22,440 bases of DNA from a virus, in IMG/VR virus record IMGVR_UViG_3300049893_000455, positions 1 to 22,440 of that record. One strand, given 5' to 3'. A program made the translations under genes and the position numbers. Positions 1 to 6,584 of this stretch are shown here, in pieces (within the stretch, counting starts at the first letter, position 1; each line of letters begins with the position of its first letter). The notes beneath the pieces were generated by a model. That model saw only the letters and a list, made by a program, of their open reading frames with translations. It did no database searches and was not told where the DNA came from.

Positions 1-1107
1 CGCAGCCACCAAAGCAGTTGTTGGTTTATTGCCGACGCCAACCTTGCTCCAAGTCATCGGCGTGGCAATTTCCGCAAGCAAAACTGCATCAACGAATCCA
101 GAATTTGTCACCTGAACCGAATAAGCCTGTGAACACGACAAATACCAAGCCATATTGCATTTGTCAATGTTGATAACGCCACCGCCCGTGCAAGTAAAAT
201 CGTATCTTGTAGCGAGGGTCGCGTTTGGTATCGCGTTTGCAGTTCTGGCTGCCGTTGTATCATTTTCAAGAAAGATGTTTCCAATAACGACTTTCAGCCC
301 TGAAACTGGGACATATCCATTCAATCCTGTTCCGCCAGAGTTGCCGATTGTAACTAACCCAGCGTTGTTTATCCAAACGACTTTGCCTCTAGCGGCTTCA
401 TTACCAGTGGCTACCGTTGAACCAGTGGTGGTCGTGGTGCCTCCATTGGGATAGAATTCATAGTTATTGCTACCCACGCTTGTTTCAATGAAAACTCCTG
501 CGGCGTATCTCTGCAAGCCATTGTTTGGAATTTGCATTGTCTGTCCTGCCGAGCCGTTGGTAGTTCCAACTTCATACCAATCCCCAATGATATTGAATGT
601 GCCCAAGCGATTAGCATTGACGGTAGATGCTTCGTCACCAACAATTTCAATCCAACCAATTCTACCAGCGTTATCGGCAGTTGCTCCAATACCCGTTAAT
701 GCTCCAGCAGCAAAAGTCCCAGATTTCTGCTTGATACGAATAAATCCCGTAGCTGGCATAGCGGCCCCGGTGGCCGTAGATGCGGCTGTAAGAGAAGAAT
801 GGACGGCAATAAGCTTTCCAGTTCCAGTTTGCCCAGATTGAGTGATTACAGTATTCCAAGCTGGCACGTTTCCCGTCCCGCCAGAATAAGGAATGAGCCA
901 AATGTCTGTCCCTCGGATATTAACGATACCGCCAAGAGAAGCAGAAAGAGTAATGTTACCAAGAGTTGAAGATGTTGATTGGTTTTGCCCGACACGACTA
1001 TCTTGGTCAATCGTCAAAGTTCCACCATTGACATTGTAAAGGTCGCCACCAGTTTTGCTGGTAAGCTCGTCAATGTTTTGGGCCGTTGTAATTGTAAAGG
1101 TCGCCAT
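1..1107 (-). CDS. Phage fibre/adhesin-like structural protein, 5' part only (runs off left edge)
   Basis: This reading frame starts with ATG at 1107 and stays open for 369 codons to the window edge, so the C-terminus is missing. The start follows an AAGGAT Shine-Dalgarno-like sequence and lies 9 bases after the stop of the preceding fibre gene. The protein begins MATFTITTAQNIDELT and continues with a Gly/Thr/Ser-rich, beta-strand-like sequence (GGTLTIDQDSRVG, GNITLSASLGG, ATGFIRIKQKSG, IGWIEIVGD, FNIIGDWYEVG, AAGVFIET). This style is typical of long structural or receptor-binding proteins in environmental phages. No enzyme motif, signal peptide or membrane segment is visible. Its place at the end of the fibre cluster suggests a virion surface role, which is inference. 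The length of the full gene is unknown. Confidence 0.85.
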   Translation of the reverse strand, partial: MATFTITTAQNIDELTSKTGGDLYNVNGGTLTIDQDSRVGQNQSTSSTLGNITLSASLGGIVNIRGTDIWLIPYSGGTGNVPAWNTVITQSGQTGTGKLIAVHSSLTAASTATGAAMPATGFIRIKQKSGTFAAGALTGIGATADNAGRIGWIEIVGDEASTVNANRLGTFNIIGDWYEVGTTNGSAGQTMQIPNNGLQRYAAGVFIETSVGSNNYEFYPNGGTTTTTGSTVATGNEAARGKVVWINNAGLVTIGNSGGTGLNGYVPVSGLKVVIGNIFLENDTTAARTANAIPNATLATRYDFTCTGGGVINIDKCNMAWYLSCSQAYSVQVTNSGFVDAVLLAEIATPMTWSKVGVGNKPTTALVAA

Positions 1108-1116
1108 TTTCTATCC

Positions 1117-2439
1117 TTATAGATATTCTACTCCCGTAATCAAATCTCCACCATACAAAATCAACTTTTTGTATGTTCCATAGTGGATTCCGGTGATTTG
1201 GTCGCTTGAATTGTAATACAGCTTCGTCATCGAGGAATCCGCATATTGGATTCCCGTAATGTAGTCTCCACTGCGAGCAATTGAGAAATTCACACCAAAA
1301 TGCGCTGGCTCAAATCCAGACGGATTAGTTCTGGGATAGTAATTTGCGTCAACCCACGCTTCACTAGCCCCACTTGAAATCGCTCCACCGCTTGAACTCC
1401 CGCTGAAAACGACACTGTTTCCAGATTGAGTTATTTGAATTCCGCCCACGCCGACTAAACGTGGGTAAGTGAGAAACTCTCCTGTCTGGGAAGGTAAGAC
1501 AGTATTTTGATTCGACCAAACCATTTTAGAAGAATCATAAATCAGAGTCTGACCACTTTGAATTCCACTTATTGATATGTCGCAAAGTTCTCCTAAGTCT
1601 AACCATTTGTGAATGTTTATGAATACTTCGCCATGATTCTGATGCTGCCTTAAAACCCAACCCATGTCCACGACATGGTTTGGAGGAGCGGGCTGGATTG
1701 TCGTTGGTTGTCCACCCGTTCCCAGATAAAACACCGTCCCTTCATCAAAGGCGTTTGTATTTAACCCGTGAACAATACCAAAGGTAGTGATATATCCCAT
1801 TTGATTTGTGGGTGTATCACAAGTAACCATTCCTACAACTTTATGAGATTGAGAGGAAGAGGTATTTGAAGCTCGATACATTGTTGGGGTGTTTCCTCTC
1901 GCTCCAGAAATGTAAACGATAGAACCATTGAGCATTGTATCAGCTTCGCCATTGACGGCACCCAACATTTGCTCTTGTCCGATATTAACCGTTACGTTTG
2001 AATTATTGTTGTAATAAGATAGCGCGTGACTACCGGAATCGTAGAATACCCGTCCCTCTTTCCAAGCTGGCGCTCCAGCAGCAAATTCAAGAAATCCCGT
2101 TCCATCAATGATGACAGAACCCATTGTGTAGATTTCATCAGCAAACGTCTTTCTCCCACTAATTGTCTGCTCTCCAGTGGTGTAAACGACGTTTGGAATA
2201 CCAGTAATGAATCCACTTGGATTCGAGGCGGGATAGAAATCCCCGGAGACGCTTCCAGAACCCGGAGTGCCTTGCGGCCCCTGTATTCCAGCCGTCCCGA
2301 CGCTAACAAGGACATCTGGATTTGTATCAACGGAAAGGTTAATTGGAGAATCAGAAGACGGAGTGACGTTTACCGTTGGGTCAGAATTAACAACCAAGGT
2401 AATTGGAGTCGTTTGAACTGTGAATTCAACATCTGGCAT
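1117..2439 (-). CDS. Collagen-like tail fibre protein, 440 aa
   Basis: This is a modular fibre protein. Residues 11-25 and 31-45 are a tandem repeat (TPITLVVNSDPTVNV and SPINLSVDTNPDVLV). A short collagen-like stretch follows at about 48-62 (GTAGIQGPQGTPGSG). Next comes the module FYPASNPSGF...GEQTISGRKTF, which is shared with the fibre at 5237-6106. The central part (NGSIVYISGARGN, GYITTFGIVHGL, GTVFYLGTGGQPT) is of a kind common in phage fibre shafts. A second YYPRTNPSGF copy lies near residue 367. The C-terminus carries three short repeats centred on ITG at 394, 415 and 434. The start lies 1 base after the stop of the 2441-2779 gene, so translation is probably coupled. Role in host attachment is inferred. 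No intramolecular chaperone or enzyme domain is recognised. Confidence 0.88.
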   Translation of the reverse strand: MPDVEFTVQTTPITLVVNSDPTVNVTPSSDSPINLSVDTNPDVLVSVGTAGIQGPQGTPGSGSVSGDFYPASNPSGFITGIPNVVYTTGEQTISGRKTFADEIYTMGSVIIDGTGFLEFAAGAPAWKEGRVFYDSGSHALSYYNNNSNVTVNIGQEQMLGAVNGEADTMLNGSIVYISGARGNTPTMYRASNTSSSQSHKVVGMVTCDTPTNQMGYITTFGIVHGLNTNAFDEGTVFYLGTGGQPTTIQPAPPNHVVDMGWVLRQHQNHGEVFINIHKWLDLGELCDISISGIQSGQTLIYDSSKMVWSNQNTVLPSQTGEFLTYPRLVGVGGIQITQSGNSVVFSGSSSGGAISSGASEAWVDANYYPRTNPSGFEPAHFGVNFSIARSGDYITGIQYADSSMTKLYYNSSDQITGIHYGTYKKLILYGGDLITGVEYL

Positions 2440-2440
2440 A

Positions 2441-2779
2441 TCATCGTGTCACTTCCGGTAAAATCTCTGCGTATCCACGCACGGCTTTGAAAGTGTAGCC
2501 GTTGCTGGCATAAACCTCTATGTCATAAACCGCTTTCGTAACAGGCAAAGATGATGTTTGTTCTGGCGTTAGAGAAACGTTGATAATCCCACTGACGTAA
2601 CTGGGGTCAATTGAAGAAGTTAGGTTCAAAAGAACCCCGGTAGAACCGAAACCGTATCTGATTGCGCCCGTAGCGGCGTATCCTGAAAGATTAAGGGGGG
2701 TTCCAGACGAATCTTTGGCAACCAGATTCAGGTTGAAGCTGGAGCCTTGCTCGATTGATAAATCATAGACGTTTGCCAT
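2441..2779 (-). CDS. Small phage structural protein with QG.SF...TR architecture, 112 aa
   Basis: The protein starts MANVYDLSIEQGSSFNLNL, contains a predicted beta-rich core (NLSGYAATGAIRYGFG, SGIINVSLTPEQTSSLP, VYDIEVYASNG) and ends EILPEVTR. Small proteins of this pattern (an initial YD...QGs/t.f, a GY.A...IR segment, an LT..QT..LP segment and a C-terminal VTR) occur often beside tail fibre genes in phages and are usually annotated as hypothetical or as baseplate/tail-associated. I recognise the type but not a precise function. It precedes the collagen-like fibre with 1 base between stop and start, so the two are probably translated together. It might be an adaptor or trimeric cap for that fibre, which is inference. 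Its own start has no Shine-Dalgarno sequence and sits inside a possible hairpin. Confidence 0.85.
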   Translation of the reverse strand: MANVYDLSIEQGSSFNLNLVAKDSSGTPLNLSGYAATGAIRYGFGSTGVLLNLTSSIDPSYVSGIINVSLTPEQTSSLPVTKAVYDIEVYASNGYTFKAVRGYAEILPEVTR

Positions 2780-2805
2780 GCTTATTATTACACGGCAAAA
2801 GCGTC
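2768..2805 (-). other. Possible hairpin around the start of the 112-aa gene
   Basis: Minus strand arms GACGCTTTTGCC and GGCAAACGTC pair over 10 bp with a 2-base bulge, leaving a 16-base loop that holds GTGTAATA and most of the start codon. It could present or hide the start. One arm is coding (Ala-Asn-Val), so chance is possible. Confidence 0.35.
2786..2793 (-). promoter_or_regulatory. GTGTAATA motif upstream of the 112-aa gene
   Basis: Minus strand GTGTAATA occurs in GTGTAATAATAAGCATG, again without a Shine-Dalgarno sequence, and forms the loop of a possible hairpin around the start codon. Confidence 0.35.
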
Positions 2806-2826
2806 TGATGGAGCGTTTTTAGCTGA

Positions 2827-3048
2827 TTAGGTCAGGCTAATATTAGAGGCTTGAATTGCGGTTTGCTGCGTCTCCGCCTGAATCTTCTGCTGGCCGTAAA
2901 TAGCTTGGCTTTTTATCAATGCAGCAATTCTGTTTTTGGCCCATTGAGCCTTTGTCAAACCAGAACTCACTTGGTAGTTTGAAGCCGCGCAAATGCCATC
3001 AATGATTTCTTGGGCAACATCATCAGGTATGGTTAATGTAATGTTCAT
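2827..3048 (-). CDS. Small phage protein of the MNITLTIPDD type, 73 aa
   Basis: The N-terminus MNITLTIPDDVAQEIIDGIC is followed by a tyrosine (NYQVSSG), a KAQWAKNRIAALIKS helix and a Gln/Ala-rich amphipathic tail. This arrangement (a short beta strand ITLTIPD, a helix, then a helix starting near KAQ.AK) is common in small proteins of tail regions of many phages. Function is unknown to me. The gene begins 5 bases after the stop of the exported helical protein and ends 47 bases before the next start. No Shine-Dalgarno sequence is evident in the leader GTAAGTAATCAAA. It lacks a signal peptide and membrane segments, so it is presumably cytoplasmic or in the virion. Confidence 0.8.
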   Translation of the reverse strand: MNITLTIPDDVAQEIIDGICAASNYQVSSGLTKAQWAKNRIAALIKSQAIYGQQKIQAETQQTAIQASNISLT

Positions 3049-3053
3049 TTTGA

Positions 3054-4160
3054 TTACTTACGAAGATAATTGGTTTTCCACCTTTCGGCCTGCTCTTTTG
3101 TAAAGCCGTAATTCTTGTAGATGTATCCCCAAGATGAGTGCATATCGGGCTTTCTTAGCCCAAATAGGACATCTTCCCCCTCTAGGATTCTACCAACGCT
3201 GTTAGTGGTTGGAGTGGGGCCTATTGGAGTAGAAGGCTCTTTGGGGTCTGGCATGGTCGCAGAAAGCGAGCGATGGAACCCGCGAAGCCATCCAATTGAC
3301 CTAGCTTCATGTTGGGTAGCTGGAGAAGCATCGCCCGCGATTTTTCTGAGGAATTTTCTCAATTGGGTGACTTTATTGGTGTCATTGCCTGCATTTACGC
3401 GCAGCCACATGAGTTGTAGTTTCGCGGATTCACGCTCCGATTTTGCAGAAGGGAAATTATCCGTAAGACAACCGACAACCAAATCGCGGATGCGTGCCCT
3501 ACCATTCAGATTAGTCACATAATTCTCCCATAGATTGGTGTTGTTGAAGATGGACTCGCTAAAACCAGTTCCTTCTAGGATATTGTTGACTGTTATGAAA
3601 CGCTGCGCTGAATTTTGATTCGTGGCTGCTTCTGCAAGATTCAAAGCTTGCGCCTTGTAGCCCAGATAAATCAACGCCCTTACTTTCGGGCCAGCGCCAA
3701 TACCGGCTCCTACTTGAATATTGGAGGCAGCCAGATTTGCGGCATTCGTGTCTCCCAAACCGAGATAGGCCCGGACAACGTTAAACCAAACGCGGTTTGA
3801 TGAGTTTATTCCATCAGCCGGAATATGAAGAGCAAATTGATTTGTGGCCAATTCATTCAATATGTTGGTCGCGTTAATGATTCTTTGCGCGGCTGGAATA
3901 TTGGGCTTTATTTTCCCAAAGGAAAGCGTGTCAAACGCCTGCATACCAACATGTGAGACTTGATTTTTTCGGGCGGGCGGTATTCCAACGAGGTTGAAGG
4001 CAACAACAGCATTACTATAAGTAGATTCTGCCATTGTAATATCGCTCGGGTCGGCTGACTGGAGAGCAACAACCGATGGATGGCTGATTGACCAATTATC
4101 CGCATTTGAGAATAAGATTCCCGCGAGGAGAATTCCGATAATGATAGTGGTAATTTTCAT
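3054..4160 (-). CDS. Exported helical protein of unknown function, 368 aa
   Basis: I place the start at ATG 4160. There the protein begins MKITTIIIGILLAGILFSNA|DN, a typical signal peptide with a likely cut after SNA. The longer in-frame start at 4265 would bury this signal 35 residues in and overlap the preceding gene by 71 bases. The mature part looks helical, with TPR-like segments (VRAYLGLGDTNAANLAA, KVRALIYLGYKAQALNLAE) and many Asn, Ala and Thr residues. A Pro/Thr-rich linker (PKEPSTPIGPTPTTNSV) precedes a final helical segment. The leader CACTAGAAACAACAAACAATAAC has no Shine-Dalgarno sequence. The neighbouring upstream gene also encodes an exported protein. An envelope or extracellular role during late infection, or a host-derived cargo (moron) gene, are both possible; neither is shown. 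Confidence 0.82.
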   Translation of the reverse strand: MKITTIIIGILLAGILFSNADNWSISHPSVVALQSADPSDITMAESTYSNAVVAFNLVGIPPARKNQVSHVGMQAFDTLSFGKIKPNIPAAQRIINATNILNELATNQFALHIPADGINSSNRVWFNVVRAYLGLGDTNAANLAASNIQVGAGIGAGPKVRALIYLGYKAQALNLAEAATNQNSAQRFITVNNILEGTGFSESIFNNTNLWENYVTNLNGRARIRDLVVGCLTDNFPSAKSERESAKLQLMWLRVNAGNDTNKVTQLRKFLRKIAGDASPATQHEARSIGWLRGFHRSLSATMPDPKEPSTPIGPTPTTNSVGRILEGEDVLFGLRKPDMHSSWGYIYKNYGFTKEQAERWKTNYLRK

Positions 4161-4194
4161 GTTATTGTTTGTTGTTTCTAGTGATATTTGATAT

Positions 4195-5235
4195 TTATGG
4201 GTCAATTGTTTGTGTAAATTTAACCCAATTTGCTCCGTTATACACGCGCAATCCCGGCGTGTCATCCGTCTGGTAAATCATCATACCCATAGCAGGAGAT
4301 GCGATGTTATCTCTCATTAACCTCGACATATTCGGGAGAACGACTGCTCCTTCGGGCGTAACTCGAAACGCGCCGCCGCTACCTCCACAATTGATAAAGT
4401 CTCTGTATGAACCTCCAGCATTCTGAATATGAAGCATTGGAGAAGTTGCATCGGAATCTTCACCATTTCCAGAAAAAATCCTAACTGTGGGAGGAAGTCC
4501 GGCTCCAGCTCCCAACGCCCAATTCCTCTGCGAAAATTTAGCTGCCATACCCTCTTTTGAAAGTCCCCAAACTGCAATGCCAGCGTCTGATTCGGAATAT
4601 ATTCCGGGGGTGCTATAGGCCGAAACCACTAATCGCGCCGACTCGGGCGAAAAATAAGAAGAAGACTCAATGTTACCAATATCACCGACAACTGCTTGCC
4701 CAGACGACGCCGAGGCAGAAAACACTACCCCGTCAGCAGAATTGTAAACAGTCAGCCAGCCATCTGCCCCGGCTCCTCCTGACGTTATTCCACTAGCTAA
4801 TCCAAGGCTATTCCCGCTTATCCCTCCCGTTTCTCCGTCCAAGGTTATTATGTTGTAGGGACTTCCACTACCATAATTCTGTAAAAATAGTTTTCCGTTA
4901 CCAAGCGCCCCGCCCATAGTAATATCAACGCTAGTATTACCACCGTTTCTACGGACATCCAAAAAGTTAGAACCATCTGCGCCCTTTACCTCCAATATAC
5001 CATCTTTGTTATTCGCGCCGATGGTCGCAGTAGCAGAAGGGCCATTAAGATAAATACCCTTCTGGTTAGATGCATCAAACAAAGACAAGGTTCCTCCCCC
5101 AAACAACGAAACATTAGCAGAACCATCGCTTTTGACTTTCCCATAATCGAAGTTCATTAGATTCTGCGCGCCAAATGCAGAAAGAATCGTGGCCCAAATA
5201 GCGACCAAACAGAGTATTGTCTTGAGTTTTTTCAT
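4195..5235 (-). CDS. Fibre-like beta-rich protein with signal peptide, 346 aa
   Basis: The protein starts MKKLKTILCLVAIWATILS followed by AFGA|QN, a good signal peptide (lysine n-region, hydrophobic core, AFGA cut site). The rest is Gly/Ser/Asn-rich and beta-like (SLFGGGTLSLFDASN, GILEVKGADGSNFLDVRRNG), like the shaft of a phage fibre or bacterial surface adhesin. The C-terminal part, about 317-341, reads GMMIYQTDDTPGLRVYNGANWVKF (listed here only in outline: GMMIYQT, then NGANWV). This is the closing element often seen in tail-fibre-like and surface proteins of Bacteroidota and related bacteria. The start lies 1 base after the stop of the 5237-6106 fibre gene (ATGTAATATG), so translation is probably coupled. 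A cleavable signal is unexpected on a cytoplasmically assembled virion protein. Confidence 0.85.
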   Translation of the reverse strand: MKKLKTILCLVAIWATILSAFGAQNLMNFDYGKVKSDGSANVSLFGGGTLSLFDASNQKGIYLNGPSATATIGANNKDGILEVKGADGSNFLDVRRNGGNTSVDITMGGALGNGKLFLQNYGSGSPYNIITLDGETGGISGNSLGLASGITSGGAGADGWLTVYNSADGVVFSASASSGQAVVGDIGNIESSSYFSPESARLVVSAYSTPGIYSESDAGIAVWGLSKEGMAAKFSQRNWALGAGAGLPPTVRIFSGNGEDSDATSPMLHIQNAGGSYRDFINCGGSGGAFRVTPEGAVVLPNMSRLMRDNIASPAMGMMIYQTDDTPGLRVYNGANWVKFTQTIDP

Positions 5236-5236
5236 A

Positions 5237-6106
5237 TTACATTATATTCCAAAAGCTACCATCATTACAAAGAATGTAAGCGTCCCCAGAATACAGTGGG
5301 AAGGTCTTCGTTCCCGAGTTGTAAAACAGGAAGTCTGAACCAGCGCCCGAAAGCGTCAGGGTATTGCCCCTGTTTTTGATGAGATACATCCTATCAATTG
5401 AAGACGCAATGCTCGGCATGGTTGCTACACCGCTAGATGCTCCGGTATAGACGTAAAGTGTTCTGATGCCTAATGTGAAAGAGCCGCTAGAACTAGACGA
5501 ACCCACCGAAAGATTTTCACCCACCCGAAGACTTTGCGAGAAATTTCCAGAACCATTAACATCAAGGGTGTAATTGGGAGATTCTGTTTTGATACCAATG
5601 TTGTAATAGGGAGCGGTATTGATGAAAAAAAGAGGGTATGAATTACCCTGCTGCACTGAAAACGCTGGTTGAACCCCATCAGATTTTATCAAAACCATCG
5701 CATATCCTATATTGGGATAGCCCATTGTAATAGTTTGAGAAGTAAGCGTGCCGCTGATGCCGTTCACAAAACTTTTGACACCGCTAACAGTTTGATTTCC
5801 AGTAAGAAGGACTATGTTGCTAGTAGTGCTTACGTATCCGCTCGGGTTAGTTCGTGGATAATAGGTAGAATTGATGTATGCGTTGTTTTGCGCGATGGAA
5901 CCATCAATATCTGTCTGGGTAGAAAAATCTCCAGACTTCGCATAGTTCTGGGGATTGGAGTTCAGGGGATAGAAGGCCCCGGTTAGCTTGCCTGTCGGCG
6001 CTACAACCGTATTTACATTCGCAAGAATTCCAGAAGTGACTTGGGAACAGTAACCAGAAATTTCCGACTGGCTGATTTGTTTTAACCTGATTGTAGAGTC
6101 TGGCAT
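5237..6106 (-). CDS. Tail-fibre-like protein, 289 aa
   Basis: The N-terminus MPDSTIRLKQISQSEISGY closely matches that of the 823-aa fibre at 17537-20008 (MADSTIRVRQLNAAELTGF). This suggests a common attachment module. A region of FYP/YYP repeats follows (FYPLNSNPQNY, then YYPRTNPSGY), and then LLTGNQTVSGVKSF, which is shared with the fibre at 1117-2439. The middle contains YTLDVNGSGNFSQSLRVGENLSVG-type beta repeats (shown in part: TLDVNGSGNFS), typical of fibre shafts. The end (MYLIKNRGNTLTLSG ... DAYILCNDGSFWNIM) resembles the C-terminal tip of fibre proteins in environmental phages. No enzyme domain is seen. The gene is the second after the capsid terminator and overlaps nothing upstream. 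Confidence 0.88.
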   Translation of the reverse strand: MPDSTIRLKQISQSEISGYCSQVTSGILANVNTVVAPTGKLTGAFYPLNSNPQNYAKSGDFSTQTDIDGSIAQNNAYINSTYYPRTNPSGYVSTTSNIVLLTGNQTVSGVKSFVNGISGTLTSQTITMGYPNIGYAMVLIKSDGVQPAFSVQQGNSYPLFFINTAPYYNIGIKTESPNYTLDVNGSGNFSQSLRVGENLSVGSSSSSGSFTLGIRTLYVYTGASSGVATMPSIASSIDRMYLIKNRGNTLTLSGAGSDFLFYNSGTKTFPLYSGDAYILCNDGSFWNIM

Positions 6107-6112
6107 GATTGA

Positions 6113-6120
6113 TATTACAC
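6113..6120 (-). promoter_or_regulatory. GTGTAATA motif upstream of the 289-aa fibre gene
   Basis: Minus strand GTGTAATA lies 6 bases before the ATG in GTGTAATATCAATCATG. No Shine-Dalgarno sequence is present in this leader, so the motif could act at the RNA or DNA level. Confidence 0.35.
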
Positions 6121-6134
6121 TCAGGAAAGACGAG

Positions 6135-6157
6135 GAGGGAAGTGATTATCTTCCCTC
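6135..6157 (-). other. Hairpin across the stop codon of the 117-aa gene
   Basis: The minus strand has GAGGGAAG, a 7-base loop and CTTCCCTC, a perfect 8-bp stem that includes the stop region of the 6146-6499 gene. No T-run follows, so it is not a standard terminator. It may protect mRNA ends or be fortuitous. Confidence 0.35.
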
Positions 6158-6499
6158 GTTAAGAATTTGCTGAACTTGTCGAGAAAGGGGATTGGACTTG
6201 ACTGTTGGAGACGCGGGTTTTTGGAGGGATAAAACATAAGCGCGGAACTGCTTCAATAGAGCCTCGCGCATTCTTTCAGAACTCTCCAGAACCATGCATC
6301 CAACCGAACGAGCATGATTTTCCAAATCAGAACGGGTCATATCACGAAGACGGACAGAGTATTCCCCCTCGTCAATTGTCCCATAGCGCGACAATTCATT
6401 AAATCCCCAAACTTGGTCAAGGGATGTTAGCTCCTTGGAATCAACCTTGGCGTGAACTTGTTTCAGATTTTCCAACTTTGTTTTTTTGGTGCGTGGCAT
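6146..6499 (-). CDS. Small basic protein with a SAP/HeH-like helix pair, 117 aa
   Basis: This 117-aa protein has a basic N-terminus (MPRTKKTKLENLKQ) and a region at residues 54-88 with the pattern MTRSDLENHARSVG ... REALLKQFRAYV. It recalls helix-extended-helix folds (SAP or Rho-N-like), which often bind nucleic acid and also occur in small proteins near phage capsid genes. The C-terminal tail is polar and probably flexible. The gene directly follows the intrinsic terminator of the capsid gene. Its leader TATAATAGGATAAGACATT contains a -10-like sequence and a weak AGGA. A head-completion or DNA-binding role is possible, but no specific function is established. It occupies the place where many phages keep head-tail connector genes, yet shows no connector motif I can name. 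Confidence 0.75.
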   Translation of the reverse strand: MPRTKKTKLENLKQVHAKVDSKELTSLDQVWGFNELSRYGTIDEGEYSVRLRDMTRSDLENHARSVGCMVLESSERMREALLKQFRAYVLSLQKPASPTVKSNPLSRQVQQILNEGR

Positions 6500-6512
6500 A
6501 ATGTCTTATCCT

Positions 6513-6540
6513 ATTATAGTGCAAAACCCATAAAATCAAA
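6513..6540 (-). promoter_or_regulatory. Possible promoter just after the capsid terminator
   Basis: On the minus strand TATAAT (6518-6513) is a perfect -10 hexamer. A weak -35 candidate TTGATT lies 15 bases upstream (6539-6534), overlapping the terminator T-tract. A start site would lie only a few bases before the ATG at 6499, giving a nearly leaderless message and leaving the AGGA site partly outside it. It is therefore tentative, though a promoter here would explain how the distal genes are expressed past the terminator. Confidence 0.3.
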
Positions 6541-6544
6541 AAAA

Positions 6545-6568
6545 AACGGAGGGCCGAAGCCCTCCGTT
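6545..6568 (-). terminator. Intrinsic terminator after the major capsid gene
   Basis: On the minus strand a perfect 10-bp stem (AACGGAGGGC and GCCCTCCGTT) closes a TTCG tetraloop and is followed by a run of T (9 in a row, the first two within the stem). It begins 16 bases after the capsid stop codon. This is the clearest transcription signal in the window. It would end or reduce transcripts coming from the head genes before the fibre cluster. Confidence 0.93.
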
Positions 6569-6584
6569 CTGAATTGGGGTTATC

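Noticed and set aside
411-901. Minus-strand short frames of 92 and 76 codons near the left edge
   Set aside because: They overlap, in other frames, the 369-codon open gene that runs through the edge.
1117-1284. RHS/YD toxin fragment
   Set aside because: Only three short units are present, with no toxin core; a fibre-tip element is simpler.
4161-4265. Longer start (ATG 4265) for the exported 368-aa protein
   Set aside because: It would overlap the preceding fibre-like gene by 71 bases and place a clear signal peptide 36 residues inside the protein; ATG 4160 is far more likely.
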